From Candidatus Latescibacterota bacterium (GTDB taxonomy: Bacteria > JAAXHH01 > JACQVL01): a DNA stretch of 12,196 bases. Of this stretch, positions 1 to 10,021 are shown one piece after another. Under the pieces are notes generated by a model. The model was not told the origin of the DNA. It did not search any database and was given only the letters and a program-made list of their open reading frames with translations. Within the stretch, counting starts at the first letter, position 1. Each line of letters opens with the position of its first letter. The translations under genes and the position numbers were made by a program. Location: NCBI GenBank assembly GCA_016209865.1, contig JACQVL010000308.1, positions 1-12,196 on the forward strand. The letters are read 5' to 3'.

Positions 1-227
1 CGGTGCGCGAACGACCGGACCTCAAACGCTCCGAGCGGCGCATCCCGTCCGGGCCACGCGACGGACGCGCCAGGAGGGGACAGGGCGATGATGGTGTAGA
101 CGACCGGGTCTCCGACCGTCATCCGGGGCCGGTCGACGCTGGCCGAGACCGACAGGGAATCCGTCTGGGCGTGGACGGTCACGGCGACGGTCACGACCAG
201 CCACAGGGCGCACACGGCAGATCGCAT
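1..227 (-). CDS. Secreted BatD-like protein, N-terminal fragment (runs off left edge)
   Basis: The reading frame opens with ATG at 227 and stays open to the window edge, giving about 75 residues without a stop. The N-terminus looks like a cleavable signal peptide: MRSAV, a hydrophobic run (CALWLVVTVAVTV), then HAQ, so the product is probably exported. The mature part begins with VSASVDRPRMTVGDPVVYTI, an immunoglobulin-like strand pattern (a VDR, then a GD turn, then alternating hydrophobics). It continues with VAWPGRDAPLGAFEVRSF. This resembles the start of BatD/oxygen-tolerance-type proteins, which often accompany MoxR and DUF58 genes. The ATG overlaps the stop of the upstream DUF4340 gene as TAATG, so translational coupling is likely; there is no strong separate ribosome site. 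The family call rests on a short N-terminus and on context. Most of the protein, including any C-terminal membrane anchor, lies outside the window. Confidence 0.6.
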   Translation of the reverse strand, partial: MRSAVCALWLVVTVAVTVHAQTDSLSVSASVDRPRMTVGDPVVYTIIALSPPGASVAWPGRDAPLGAFEVRSFAH

Positions 228-2020
228 TACGAAACCGGGGTGTTTCTTATCATGTAGGTCAGGACCTGAACGAACTTCGAGTCGACCAGATAGATTTCCG
301 GGCTGTCGCGGCGTTTGACGTACACCATCTTATTCGATGGGAACGGTTTCCCGACCAGGAGCGACAGGCGTTCCTCCGGGACGTCGCCCCGACCGCCGAT
401 CGTCAGGTGAACCTCCATCGAGGGTTTGTCCAGTCCAAACCGGGAGAGGTCTTTCGCCTCCTCATTCGTGACGAAGATCAGCGTCCTGAGGGTGTCGAGG
501 ACGGCAAACGCCTGTCCTACCGCGACCGCGTTCGCCTCTTTCCTGACCGGTTCCTCAAGCCGCCAGATCGTCTTCTGCTTCTGGTCACGGCGAACCCGGA
601 GCCGCTGGGCGCCCTGCACCACCTCAAAGACATTGACATCATAGCCCTTAAACCGGAGCACGCGTTTGTCACGGAGGTCGGCCGCCGTCGTGGGCAACTG
701 GTTGAAGACGGTTGCGTTCACGGCATAGATCCAGTTCTCCCGCGGGTTCTTCACGTAGATCGTCCGTCCCTGTTCGTCCGCCGTGCCGACGAGGATCTGT
801 TGGGGGAGTCGTTGATCTTCCACGTAACAGGTGACCGTGACCGGTGGCCGGTCGAGGCCGTACTGAGCCAGTTTGGCCGGGGTCGCCGGGATGAATTCTT
901 TGATCTTCATGATCTCCAGGCTGTCTAACAAGGCGGTAATCGCCCGATCATCCGCCCGCGTGTTCAGGGGGAACAGCATCTGCCAGTCTTCGAACGCTCG
1001 TTTCACGCAGGTCACCAGTTCGGGTCCGAGCTTCCAGTCAACCTTCGTGACTTTATACGACTGGAAATCGAACGCCGTCGTCTTGTGGAACTGCTGGGGG
1101 TTCTTGAGGAATTGCCCGGTGTTCTCCGCTGAGATGGCGTAAACGGTATTCCGTTCGTTACTCGTCACGTACACCTGAGCGCCGGCCCGCTGTCCGACCA
1201 GGATCGTGGCGTTGACCGAGCCGTCCCGTGATCGCAGGAGAGCCCGCGCGATCGGCCGGTGGAGGCCGTAGGGCTTGAGGTCGGGCGGATCATCCGCGAC
1301 GAAATCCATGGCTTTCAACCCGGCGAGCGCCCCGACTAAGTTGATCGCCTCATTCCGCTCTGCGGGCATGTCGACCGGTTTCGTGAGACGCCAGCTCCCC
1401 AGGGTGTCTCGTTCGCAGACGAGGGTCGTCACGCCCTTCGTGTCGTTGTACTCGACCTCGACCCGATCCACTTTGTCCTGTTGGACGTGGACGATGCGCC
1501 GGTCACGCAGCGCGCTGGTCGTCTTCCGGAGCGTGTTGCCGGTGCCGGTCTCGATCAGGAAAACTTTCCGGCTGCCTTTCGTGGCGGCGAACGTGGAGGA
1601 GCCGGTCGGGTTGTCTTCGCCCAGCAGAAGCGTCTGGGGGGCGGTCAGACCGGCGCTGACTTCGACGACGGCCTGCGGCGGGTCGAGGCCGTAGTCCGCC
1701 AGGTGAGCCGCGCTGTCGGTGACCGTGCGTGCCGGGGTGAGCGAGGCTATGGTATTGAGGATGTCAGTGACTGCCTGCGCGTCGGCGAGGACGGACAACG
1801 GCTCGACGATCCGCCAGCCTTCCTTCTGGTCGCGCTCGCAGACGGTCGTCTGTCCCTGATAGGTCACCTTCACCCGGGTGATCTTCGTCTGGTCGACGGC
1901 GAAGACTTTATTCGCGTCAGACTTTTGTTCGTTCGATTTGGCTTTCACCTCGAAGAAATAGAAGTACGAGGCGAGCGCGAGCAGGATCGCTCCAAGAATG
2001 GCCGTGTTCCGAAACCTCAC
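227..2020 (-). CDS. Membrane-anchored protein with four DUF4340 repeats
   Basis: This 597-residue protein has one N-terminal membrane segment (about residues 7-23, RNTAILGAILLALASYFYFF) and then a long soluble region, probably outside the cytoplasmic membrane. The soluble region contains four copies of a DUF4340-type unit, at roughly 46-175, 182-313, 319-453 and 456-597. Each has a beta strand with V-x-V near its start, a W-R/Q-hydrophobic turn (GWRIVEP, SWRLTKP, DWQMLFP, IWRLEEP), a [YF]GL-x-[RKP]P motif (residues 110, 251, 387 and 528) and an LLG/LVG strand. The start is GTG at 2020, preceded by GAGGAGGG about 5 nt upstream. It lies 16 nt after the GldG-like gene and overlaps the next gene as TAATG. 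DUF4340 genes commonly follow GldG-like ABC auxiliary genes, so a role as a partner of that complex is likely. The biochemical function is unknown. Confidence 0.85.
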   Translation of the reverse strand: MRFRNTAILGAILLALASYFYFFEVKAKSNEQKSDANKVFAVDQTKITRVKVTYQGQTTVCERDQKEGWRIVEPLSVLADAQAVTDILNTIASLTPARTVTDSAAHLADYGLDPPQAVVEVSAGLTAPQTLLLGEDNPTGSSTFAATKGSRKVFLIETGTGNTLRKTTSALRDRRIVHVQQDKVDRVEVEYNDTKGVTTLVCERDTLGSWRLTKPVDMPAERNEAINLVGALAGLKAMDFVADDPPDLKPYGLHRPIARALLRSRDGSVNATILVGQRAGAQVYVTSNERNTVYAISAENTGQFLKNPQQFHKTTAFDFQSYKVTKVDWKLGPELVTCVKRAFEDWQMLFPLNTRADDRAITALLDSLEIMKIKEFIPATPAKLAQYGLDRPPVTVTCYVEDQRLPQQILVGTADEQGRTIYVKNPRENWIYAVNATVFNQLPTTAADLRDKRVLRFKGYDVNVFEVVQGAQRLRVRRDQKQKTIWRLEEPVRKEANAVAVGQAFAVLDTLRTLIFVTNEEAKDLSRFGLDKPSMEVHLTIGGRGDVPEERLSLLVGKPFPSNKMVYVKRRDSPEIYLVDSKFVQVLTYMIRNTPVS

Positions 2021-2036
2021 GATGCCCTCCTCATGT

Positions 2037-3638
2037 TCACCGCCGCTTCCACCACACGACGCCGCCCGCGATCAGGACGATCATCGGGAAGACGATCACG
2101 GTGACGTAGAAAATCGTCTTCATCTGGCTTAAGGAGATCTGGGCGAGGCGCACGTCCGGGGATTTCGGCCGGATGGCGATCAGGTCTTCCTCTTCCGCCA
2201 GCCAGTTCAGGCAGTTCATCAGGAAATCCCCGTTCCCGGCCAGGCCGAAGAAGGTGTTCGTCGCAAACATCGAGTTGCCGATGACGACCAGCCGGGTCTT
2301 GACTTCGTGCTTCTCAGGCTCCAGCGCCATCTCCTGAGGGGTCAGCGAGGACGGGTCCTTCCGAGGCAGCCCCTTCGGGACGGCGGTGGCCGCCACCGCG
2401 ATGGAGATCGGCCCGCGGAGGTCTGTAGCATCGAACTTGATCGGCTGATCCTTGCCCTTCGGCGGGTTCAGGTCCGCCCAGCTCCGCTCGCTCGTCTGGG
2501 CGAGCGACTGGATCTGGAGGGTGTCCCCTTTCGAGTCGCCAGGATCGACGGACCGGACGAGAGGGAAGAAGCTGGCCGTGTTGAAATCTCTGGTGATCGC
2601 GTGCGAGACGTACCCCCCAACCGCCGGAGCGAGTTCTCCCATGCCGAACATCCGGCCAACCCCGCTGACGTCGACAACGATATTCTGGCCGAGCTTCACG
2701 TTCCACTCGGACAGCAGGCCGGACAGATCAGCGGTCTTCTCCGGGAAATCAGGGTCGAGCAGGAAGAGCGCCTTGCCGCCACGATTGAGATAATCGGCGA
2801 TCGCCTGTTGTTCGGGCGGGAGGAGGTCCTTCTTCGGCCCGGCGATGACGACGACGTTGCAGCTATCGGAGATCGTCGGCGACTCCAACAGGAACAGTTT
2901 CTGCACCGCGTACCCCTTGTCGGTGATCTCCTGCTTCACCTGACTCAGCCCGCTCTTGTCCGTGTCGTCGATGCCGTGCTCCCCGTGGCCCTCGATGAAA
3001 CAGATCATCTTCTGTTTCTCACGGGTGACTTTGACGAGCGCGTTCGTGATCTGTTCTTCGTTCGACCCGGTGATCCGTTCCGTCTTGCCGCCGCTCTCGA
3101 AGATCGCCGTCCCGTACGTGGTGATGTTGTACTGCTTGGCACGGGCCGGTTCTTTGTCCGGGTCGATGAACTCGTAGACGATGCGACGCGAATGGTACCG
3201 GTACTGGTTGAGGAGGTCCTCCAGCTCCCGTCGCGACTGGGCCTCCGCGCCGGTCGGCCGGTAGAAGGCGACGACCTTGATATCCTGTTTCAGCCCGTTG
3301 AGGACGTTGAGCGTCAGGTCGGACAGGCTAAAGCGTTTGGCGGACGTCAGGTCGATCCGCTTCGCATACCGGACGCCGATCAGGTTCGCAAACGTCAGGA
3401 TGCCGACCAGGATGAGGATGAGTGCGGCGGCGTTCGCCCCGTACCGGGTCGTCCGCATGCCTAAGACGCCCTTCACCTGCCCCCACTCGACGATGACGAA
3501 CGTGGCGAGCAGTCCTGCTCCGATGATGAGGGAGATCAACGCGTACATCCGGCGCGCCGCCTCGGTCGAGTACAAGAACGCGCCGGCGATGACCAACGCC
3601 AGCCCCACATAGCCGCCGATCGTGACTGCCTTCTTCAT
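2037..3638 (-). CDS. GldG-like ABC transporter auxiliary protein
   Basis: This 533-residue membrane protein has three N-terminal transmembrane segments (about 7-23, 33-50 and 68-90), a large extracytoplasmic domain (about 95-490) and one C-terminal segment (about 507-529) ending in WWKRR. The domain opens with YAKRIDLTSAKRFSLSDLT, the typical entry to GldG/ABC_transp_aux (PF09822) proteins. It also contains FIDPDKEPARA (158-167), FIEGHGEHG (214-222), a Rossmann-like VVVIAGPKKDL (262-272), LFLLDPD (291-297) and VVIGNSMFATN (451-461), all of which recur in this family. In Bacteroidetes GldG works with GldA and GldF in gliding; elsewhere the role is unknown. The ATG at 3638 lies 4 nt after the stop of the permease gene, so the two are co-transcribed and probably coupled. 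I leave the symbol blank because gliding is not implied here. Confidence 0.85.
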   Translation of the reverse strand: MKKAVTIGGYVGLALVIAGAFLYSTEAARRMYALISLIIGAGLLATFVIVEWGQVKGVLGMRTTRYGANAAALILILVGILTFANLIGVRYAKRIDLTSAKRFSLSDLTLNVLNGLKQDIKVVAFYRPTGAEAQSRRELEDLLNQYRYHSRRIVYEFIDPDKEPARAKQYNITTYGTAIFESGGKTERITGSNEEQITNALVKVTREKQKMICFIEGHGEHGIDDTDKSGLSQVKQEITDKGYAVQKLFLLESPTISDSCNVVVIAGPKKDLLPPEQQAIADYLNRGGKALFLLDPDFPEKTADLSGLLSEWNVKLGQNIVVDVSGVGRMFGMGELAPAVGGYVSHAITRDFNTASFFPLVRSVDPGDSKGDTLQIQSLAQTSERSWADLNPPKGKDQPIKFDATDLRGPISIAVAATAVPKGLPRKDPSSLTPQEMALEPEKHEVKTRLVVIGNSMFATNTFFGLAGNGDFLMNCLNWLAEEEDLIAIRPKSPDVRLAQISLSQMKTIFYVTVIVFPMIVLIAGGVVWWKRR

Positions 3639-3642
3639 GGCC

Positions 3643-4416
3643 TCACTGCCTCCACCTGGTCGATTCTAAGGATCGTACGGTGATGAACAGCCCGAAACAG
3701 ATGAAACTCAGGTAGAACAGCACGTCCGTCGAATCCAGAACGCCTTTCGAGAAGTTCTCGTAGTGCCGGAGGACGGACAGGTAGGAGAACAGCTCCCGCC
3801 ACCGGCCGCTTACTAAGTCGGCAGTGCCGTCGAACAGCCACAGGAGAAGGGCGGCGCCGAAACAGATGACCGCCGCGACGATCTGGTTTTCCGTCAGGGA
3901 CGACGCGAACAGGCCGATCGTGAGCACCCCGGCCCCCATGAATAACAGGCCGAGGTACCCCAACCAGATCGGGGCCCAGTCCGGCTGCCCGTACATCGTC
4001 AGGATGAGCGGGTAGATCAAGGTCAGCGCCATCATGATGGCGTACAGGGAGAGGACGGCGAAGAATTTCCCGACGATCACCTGCCAGTCTTTCACCGGGG
4101 AAGTGAGGATGAGCTCGATCGTCCCGGTTTTCTTCTCCTCCGCGAACAGCCGCATCGTCAGCATCGGCATGAGGATGAGCACGGCGACGAAGCTCATCGC
4201 GCTGAACAGCGGCCGGAGGATCATCTCGTTGATGTTGATCCGCTCCATCATCGGCGGGTACTGCGCCGCCTGCATGAAGTACTGGAGATACCCGGCAACG
4301 TTGAAGTAGAACAACAGCCCCATGATGACCAGGAAGACGGTCGAGACGGCGTAGAAGATGGGGGAAACGAAGTACGCTTTCAGCTCGCGCTGCCAGATGG
4401 CGATCATCCCTCTCAT
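3643..4416 (-). CDS. ABC-2 type transporter permease (GldF-like)
   Basis: This 257-residue integral membrane protein has about six hydrophobic segments (near 19-39, 67-88, 115-138, 148-172, 178-196 and 230-248). Just after the second segment it carries MRLFAEEKKTGTIELILTSP (residues 88-107). This cytoplasmic signature is typical of ABC-2 permeases of the GldF/NosY kind and probably contacts the ATPase. It would form the channel or membrane core of the complex with the ATPase encoded just upstream. The ATG at 4416 overlaps the ATPase stop as ATGA, and GGAGGGA lies about 8 nt upstream inside the ATPase gene, so translation is coupled. The size is normal for the family. The substrate cannot be read from the sequence. 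Confidence 0.88.
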   Translation of the reverse strand: MRGMIAIWQRELKAYFVSPIFYAVSTVFLVIMGLLFYFNVAGYLQYFMQAAQYPPMMERININEMILRPLFSAMSFVAVLILMPMLTMRLFAEEKKTGTIELILTSPVKDWQVIVGKFFAVLSLYAIMMALTLIYPLILTMYGQPDWAPIWLGYLGLLFMGAGVLTIGLFASSLTENQIVAAVICFGAALLLWLFDGTADLVSGRWRELFSYLSVLRHYENFSKGVLDSTDVLFYLSFICFGLFITVRSLESTRWRQ

Positions 4417-5363
4417 GCCTGCACTCCCTCCTCCTCAGTCGTCAACTGGAGGAAGATCTCCTCCAGGCTCATCCCGACCGTCGTCAGTTCCATCAGTCCC
4501 CAATTATTCTGAACGACCTTCGCGGCGAGATGTTCCCGGATATCCTGGCCGGGATGGCTCTCCACGTCGTACCGCCAGACGCTGTCCCGCTCAGAGCCCT
4601 TCGTCTTGACCTCGACGACCCCGTCGACCGCCTTCAAGGCGGTCAACACGTCCTTGACCGGGCCTTTCACCTGGAGGATGATCGTCTGCGAGCCTTTGAG
4701 CTTCGTGTTCAGGTTGGCGGGGGTGTCCATCGCCACGACCGTGCCCTTGTTGATGATGACGACGCGCTGGCAGGTCATGCTCACTTCCGGGAGAATGTGA
4801 CTGCTCAGGATGATCGTATGGTCGCCCGCTAAGCTCTTGATCAGTTCCCGGACTTCGATGATCTGTTTCGGGTCAAGGCCGTTGGTCGGCTCGTCGAAGA
4901 TGAGCACCGGAGGGTCGTGGACTAACGCTTGAGCCAGGCCGACCCGCTGCCGGTACCCCTTAGAGAGGTGGCCGATGATGTGATCGCTCACGTGCTCGAT
5001 CGCGCAGATGCCCATCACCCGGCGCACCCGCTTGTCCCGCTCCCGCGGGTCGACCCCCTTGATCTTGGCCACGAATTCCAAGTACGGTTTCACCCGCATG
5101 TCCATGTACAGAGGCGCGTTCTCCGGCAGGTAGCCCACGCGTCGTCTTACCTCCAGGGATTGCTGGAACACGTCGTACCCGGCGACCCGGGCCGTCCCCG
5201 CCGTGGCGGGCATGAAGCAGGTGAGAACCCGCATCGTCGTCGTCTTCCCGGCGGCGTTCGGGCCGAGGAAGCCGAGGATTTCCCCCTTGTTGACGTCGAA
5301 CGTCACGTCATGGATGGCGGTCACGTCTCCGTACCGTTTGGTCAGGTTTCGGACTTCAATCAC
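4413..5363 (-). CDS. ABC transporter ATP-binding protein (GldA-like)
   Basis: This 316-residue cytoplasmic ATPase would energise the permease encoded downstream. The nucleotide-binding domain is complete. Walker A is GPNAAGKTT (34-42), the ABC signature is LSKGYRQRVGLAQAL (133-147), Walker B is VLIFDEPTNGLDP (153-165) with catalytic E158, and the switch histidine lies in LSSH (H189). The usual Q-loop glutamine is replaced by E81 in GYLPEN, as is common in ABC-2 drug/gliding-type ATPases. Residues from about 215 on form the accessory C-terminal domain of this subfamily. The start is GTG at 5363, chosen because GGGGAGGG lies 7 nt upstream and the frame then gives the usual MIEVRNLTKRYG opening. 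It is the first gene of the cassette, behind an AT-rich spacer with a plausible promoter, and overlaps the permease by 4 nt. Confidence 0.92.
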   Translation of the reverse strand: MIEVRNLTKRYGDVTAIHDVTFDVNKGEILGFLGPNAAGKTTTMRVLTCFMPATAGTARVAGYDVFQQSLEVRRRVGYLPENAPLYMDMRVKPYLEFVAKIKGVDPRERDKRVRRVMGICAIEHVSDHIIGHLSKGYRQRVGLAQALVHDPPVLIFDEPTNGLDPKQIIEVRELIKSLAGDHTIILSSHILPEVSMTCQRVVIINKGTVVAMDTPANLNTKLKGSQTIILQVKGPVKDVLTALKAVDGVVEVKTKGSERDSVWRYDVESHPGQDIREHLAAKVVQNNWGLMELTTVGMSLEEIFLQLTTEEEGVQA

Positions 5364-5488
5364 GGATGTTCCCTCCCCGCAATAAACGACGATTCAACCG
5401 CAAAGGACACAGCGGTAAAACCCTCCGCAAAATCCTGCAAAACACTATAAAATATATAGAGTAGTAGAAAAACGCAAGGATTTAAGCA
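5364..5488 (-). promoter_or_regulatory. AT-rich spacer with candidate promoter for the ABC cassette
   Basis: This 125-nt gap separates the DUF58 gene from the ABC ATPase gene and is clearly more AT-rich than the surrounding coding DNA. On the minus strand a candidate -35 TTGCGT (5472-5477) lies 17 nt before a candidate -10 TATTTT (5449-5454), inside a run of TATATATTTTATA. Both boxes match the sigma-70 consensus only partly. Nearer the gene is GGGGAGGG, the ribosome site of the GTG start at 5363. On the plus strand the spacer also repeats a CCGCAAA-like word several times and has a small inverted repeat (ACCGC at 5397-5401, GCGGT at 5412-5416). I infer a promoter here, but read-through from the DUF58 gene is equally possible. 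Confidence 0.35.
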
Positions 5489-6363
5489 TCACCGGAACTG
5501 CCGTTCACGCGCCCGGAAGAAGTTGATCAGCGGCTCGATGTACGGACGGTCGGTCATGACGTGCACCACGTCGATGCTCATCGTGCGGAAGCGCCGGTCC
5601 CGCTCCTCCCGCTCACGGAGGCTGCGCGCCCGGAACTCCGCTCGCCAGGTGTCATCGTACGTATCGATGAGCAACTCAACCCCGGTCTCGGCGTCTTCCA
5701 GTTCGAGCAGTCCGACACGCGGGATCTCGACCTCGCGGGGATCGGTGATCGTAATGGCCACGACGTCATGCCGCTGGTTGGCGAGACGGAGGGCGGTGGC
5801 GTATCCGGTGGTGAGGAAATCGGAGACGAGAAACACGATGCTGCGACGGGTCATCACACGATTGAGGTATTCCAACGCCCGGGCGATGTCCGTCCCGGTG
5901 TGGGCGGGCTGGAAGTACAACAGTTCGCGGATGACGCGGAGGACGTGCTTCCGGCCTTTTTTCGGCGGGATAAACCGCTCGACCTGGTCGGTGAAGATGA
6001 GCAAGCCGACGCGGTCGTTGTTCTTGATGGCGGAGAAGGCTAAGAGGGCGCAGAGTTCGACCGCGATCTCCCCCTTCATCCGCGTGGCGGTGCCGAACTC
6101 CCCGGACGCGCTGGTGTCGACGAGGAGCATGACCGTCAACTCGCGTTCTTCGATGAACCGTTTCACGTGCGGCCGGCCGGTCCGGGCGGTCACGTTCCAA
6201 TCGATCGTGCGGATGTCGTCCCCCGGCTGGTATTCGCGCACCTCGGCGAATTCCATCCCGCGGCCTTTGAACACGCTGTGGTACTCCCCGCTGAACACGT
6301 CGTTGACGAGGTGCTTCGTCCGGATCTCGATCTGGCGGACTTTCTGGAGAATTTCTTTGGGGA

Positions 6364-6367
<4 letters not shown>
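5489..6367 (-). CDS. DUF58 domain protein with VWA-like fold
   Basis: This 292-residue soluble protein has no evident membrane segment. It has the DUF58 hallmark at residues 36-62, including GRGMEFAEVREYQPGDD and the IDWNVTAR that follows. It then has a von Willebrand A-like domain with a metal site (MIDAS) of the form D-x-S-x-S at DTSAS (84-88), TGTD (157-160) and VSDF (181-184). Such proteins are encoded next to MoxR ATPases almost everywhere and are thought to act with them in assembling or activating other proteins, often in the envelope. The start is GTG at 6367, overlapping the moxR stop as GTGA, so the two are translationally coupled. The C-terminus is rich in Arg and Glu. The domain assignment is firm; the client protein is unknown. 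Confidence 0.9.
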
Positions 6368-7374
<1,007 letters not shown>

Positions 7375-7376
7375 CG

Positions 7377-7682
7377 TCAGGGGTTCTCCGGCTTGGGGGA
7401 GGACGTCTCCGGTTTCGGCGGCGCCGTGTCTGTTTTGGATGCCGCCTCCGTGGAAGGCGAGGCCGGCGGCTTCTCTGATTTCTCGCGTTGTTTGTAGTGC
7501 TCGCTCCGGTAGTCGGTCGTGTAGAACCCGGACCCCTTGAAGATGAACCCGGCGCCGGAGCTGATCAACCGGACGACCGGCCCGGAGCACTGCGGACAGG
7601 TCGTAAGTGGCGGCGCGGTGATACTCTGGAAGTGCTCGAACTGGTGCTCACAGCGCTGGCACTCGTACTCGTACGTGGGCAT
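7377..7682 (-). CDS. FmdB-type zinc-ribbon protein
   Basis: This small protein of 101 residues begins MPTYEYECQRC, the standard opening of the FmdB/CxxC_CXXC_SSSS regulatory-type family. Two CxxC knuckles (C8/C11 and C29/C32) would bind one zinc ion. They are followed by the family segment SSGAGFIFKGSGFYTTDYR. The C-terminal 35 or so residues are rich in Pro, Ser, Lys and Glu and look disordered. Family members are named after a putative regulator linked to formamidase, but their general role is not established. The start is ATG at 7682, with AGGGGG about 6 nt upstream; a longer frame upstream would cross the groEL terminator and is not credible. The gene follows that terminator and ends 2 nt before moxR, so it probably heads the moxR transcript or depends on read-through. 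Confidence 0.87.
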   Translation of the reverse strand: MPTYEYECQRCEHQFEHFQSITAPPLTTCPQCSGPVVRLISSGAGFIFKGSGFYTTDYRSEHYKQREKSEKPPASPSTEAASKTDTAPPKPETSSPKPENP

Positions 7683-7702
7683 GATTCCCCCTCTATACAC
7701 AA

Positions 7703-7745
7703 AAGCCGGTGCCGGCAATCTCTCCATACCAGCCAGCACCGGCTT
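7703..7745 (-). terminator. Rho-independent terminator after groEL
   Basis: An inverted repeat pairs 7703-7716 with 7732-7745, giving a stem of 14 bp with one G-T wobble and a 15-nt loop. On the minus strand the 3' arm GCCGGCACCGGCTT runs into TTGTGTAT, a short and imperfect T-run. It lies 19 nt after the groEL stop and 20 nt before the zinc-ribbon gene start. The position and strength of the stem support termination of the groESL transcript. The weak T-run means some read-through is likely. Confidence 0.65.
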
Positions 7746-7763
7746 GTCCGAGCCTCGCTCCCG

Positions 7764-9389
<1,626 letters not shown>

Positions 9390-9431
9390 TCAACCCTCCC
9401 TTACACTCCGCATGTGACAGCCCAGACACGA

Positions 9432-9722
9432 CTACGCCACCAGAATCCCCAACACGTCGTCTTCTCGCATCATCAGGTATTCCGTATCATCGAGCTTGAC
9501 TTCCGTCCCCGAATACTTGCCGAAGAGAATCTTATCCCCTTTCTTCACTTCCAGGGGCACTCGTTCCCCTTTCTCGTTCAACCGGCCCGTCCCCACCGCC
9601 ATGACTTCACCCTGCTGCGGCTTCTCCTTCGCCGTGTCCGGGATGATGATCCCGCCACGCTGCACTTCCTCTTCTTCGATCCGCCTGACCATCAAGCGAT
9701 CGCCTAAGGGTCTGACTGTCAT
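9432..9722 (-). CDS. groES: Co-chaperonin GroES (10 kDa subunit)
   Basis: This 96-residue co-chaperonin forms the heptameric lid of GroEL. It begins [16 protein letters not shown] and carries the mobile loop [19 protein letters not shown] (about 18-36), which contacts GroEL. It then has [27 protein letters not shown] and the closing [13 protein letters not shown], all standard for the family. I chose the ATG at 9722: an AAAGGAG ribosome site lies 10 nt upstream. An in-frame TTG three codons earlier lies only 2 nt from that site and is not a likely start. It is the first gene of the groES-groEL operon. No CIRCE element (TTAGCACTC-N9-GAGTGCTAA) is present upstream. Confidence 0.97.
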   Translation of the reverse strand: MTVRPLGDRLMVRRIEEEEVQRGGIIIPDTAKEKPQQGEVMAVGTGRLNEKGERVPLEVKKGDKILFGKYSGTEVKLDDTEYLMMREDDVLGILVA

Positions 9723-9748
9723 GGTGCACAAGCTCCTTTCTGCTCACT

Positions 9749-9782
9749 TGGAAAATAGAAAATGGGAAATGGAAAATGGGAA
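9749..9782. repeat. Purine-rich GGAAAATGG-type repeat in the groES leader
   Basis: On the plus strand, near-copies of the word (G)GAAAAT(G/A)G follow one another: GGAAAATAG, AAAATGGG, AAATGG, AAAATGGG. The minus-strand transcript would therefore carry a pyrimidine-rich run about 10 nt upstream of the groES ribosome site. Similar TTTTCCATTTTCC strings occur as dispersed intergenic repeats in some environmental bacteria, as far as I recall. Whether it is such an element here cannot be decided from one copy. Confidence 0.6.
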
Positions 9783-9951
9783 GAGACGACGCGTCCCCGC
9801 GCTCCCCGTTTCTGTCACAACGCCCGTTCAACAGATGCAAAGCGTGTGCCATGACCCGACTCGTGTCCGGAATGACGGCCTGATCTTTCTCCCTTCCAAT
9901 GAGATAACAGATATATCACGGGTAAAGGAGCTCAGGACACAATGTTCCAGA

Positions 9952-9964
9952 TCATTCTGAATGA
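9952..9964. promoter_or_regulatory. 13-bp palindrome upstream of groES
   Basis: TCATTC-T-GAATGA is a perfect inverted repeat with 6-bp arms and a single central base. It lies about 230 nt upstream of the groES start and just upstream of the weak promoter candidate. It could be an operator for a dimeric regulator, but a 13-bp palindrome can arise by chance and no known operator matches it. Confidence 0.2.
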
Positions 9965-10021
9965 GTGCCAAAACAGCTCTACCGAGTAATTATGATGATG
10001 CCGGAATGGCTCACTTGCAGA

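Noticed and set aside
22-213. Minus-strand 63-codon open frame at the left edge
   Set aside because: It is out of frame with the signal peptide-bearing reading frame that begins at 227, overlaps the DUF4340 stop and stays open to the edge. Its peptide is Arg/Pro-rich without family features.
2307-3464. Plus-strand open frame of 385 codons opposite the GldG-like gene
   Set aside because: The minus strand clearly encodes a GldG-like protein with family motifs. The plus-strand peptide is a low-complexity Arg/Asp/Val shadow.
9607-9852. Minus-strand 81-codon open frame spanning the groES start
   Set aside because: It overlaps groES out of frame and its middle is just a translation of the purine-rich repeat.
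9913-9942. Sigma-70-like promoter TTGTGT-18-TGATAT for groES
   Set aside because: The -10 matches the consensus at only three positions and the spacing is long. I mention it in the interval entry but do not list it as a promoter.
9970-9995. Possible sigma-54 site (minus-strand TTGGCAC upstream of groES)
   Set aside because: TGGCAC is present near 9966-9972, but the required GC at the -12 element does not follow at the right spacing.
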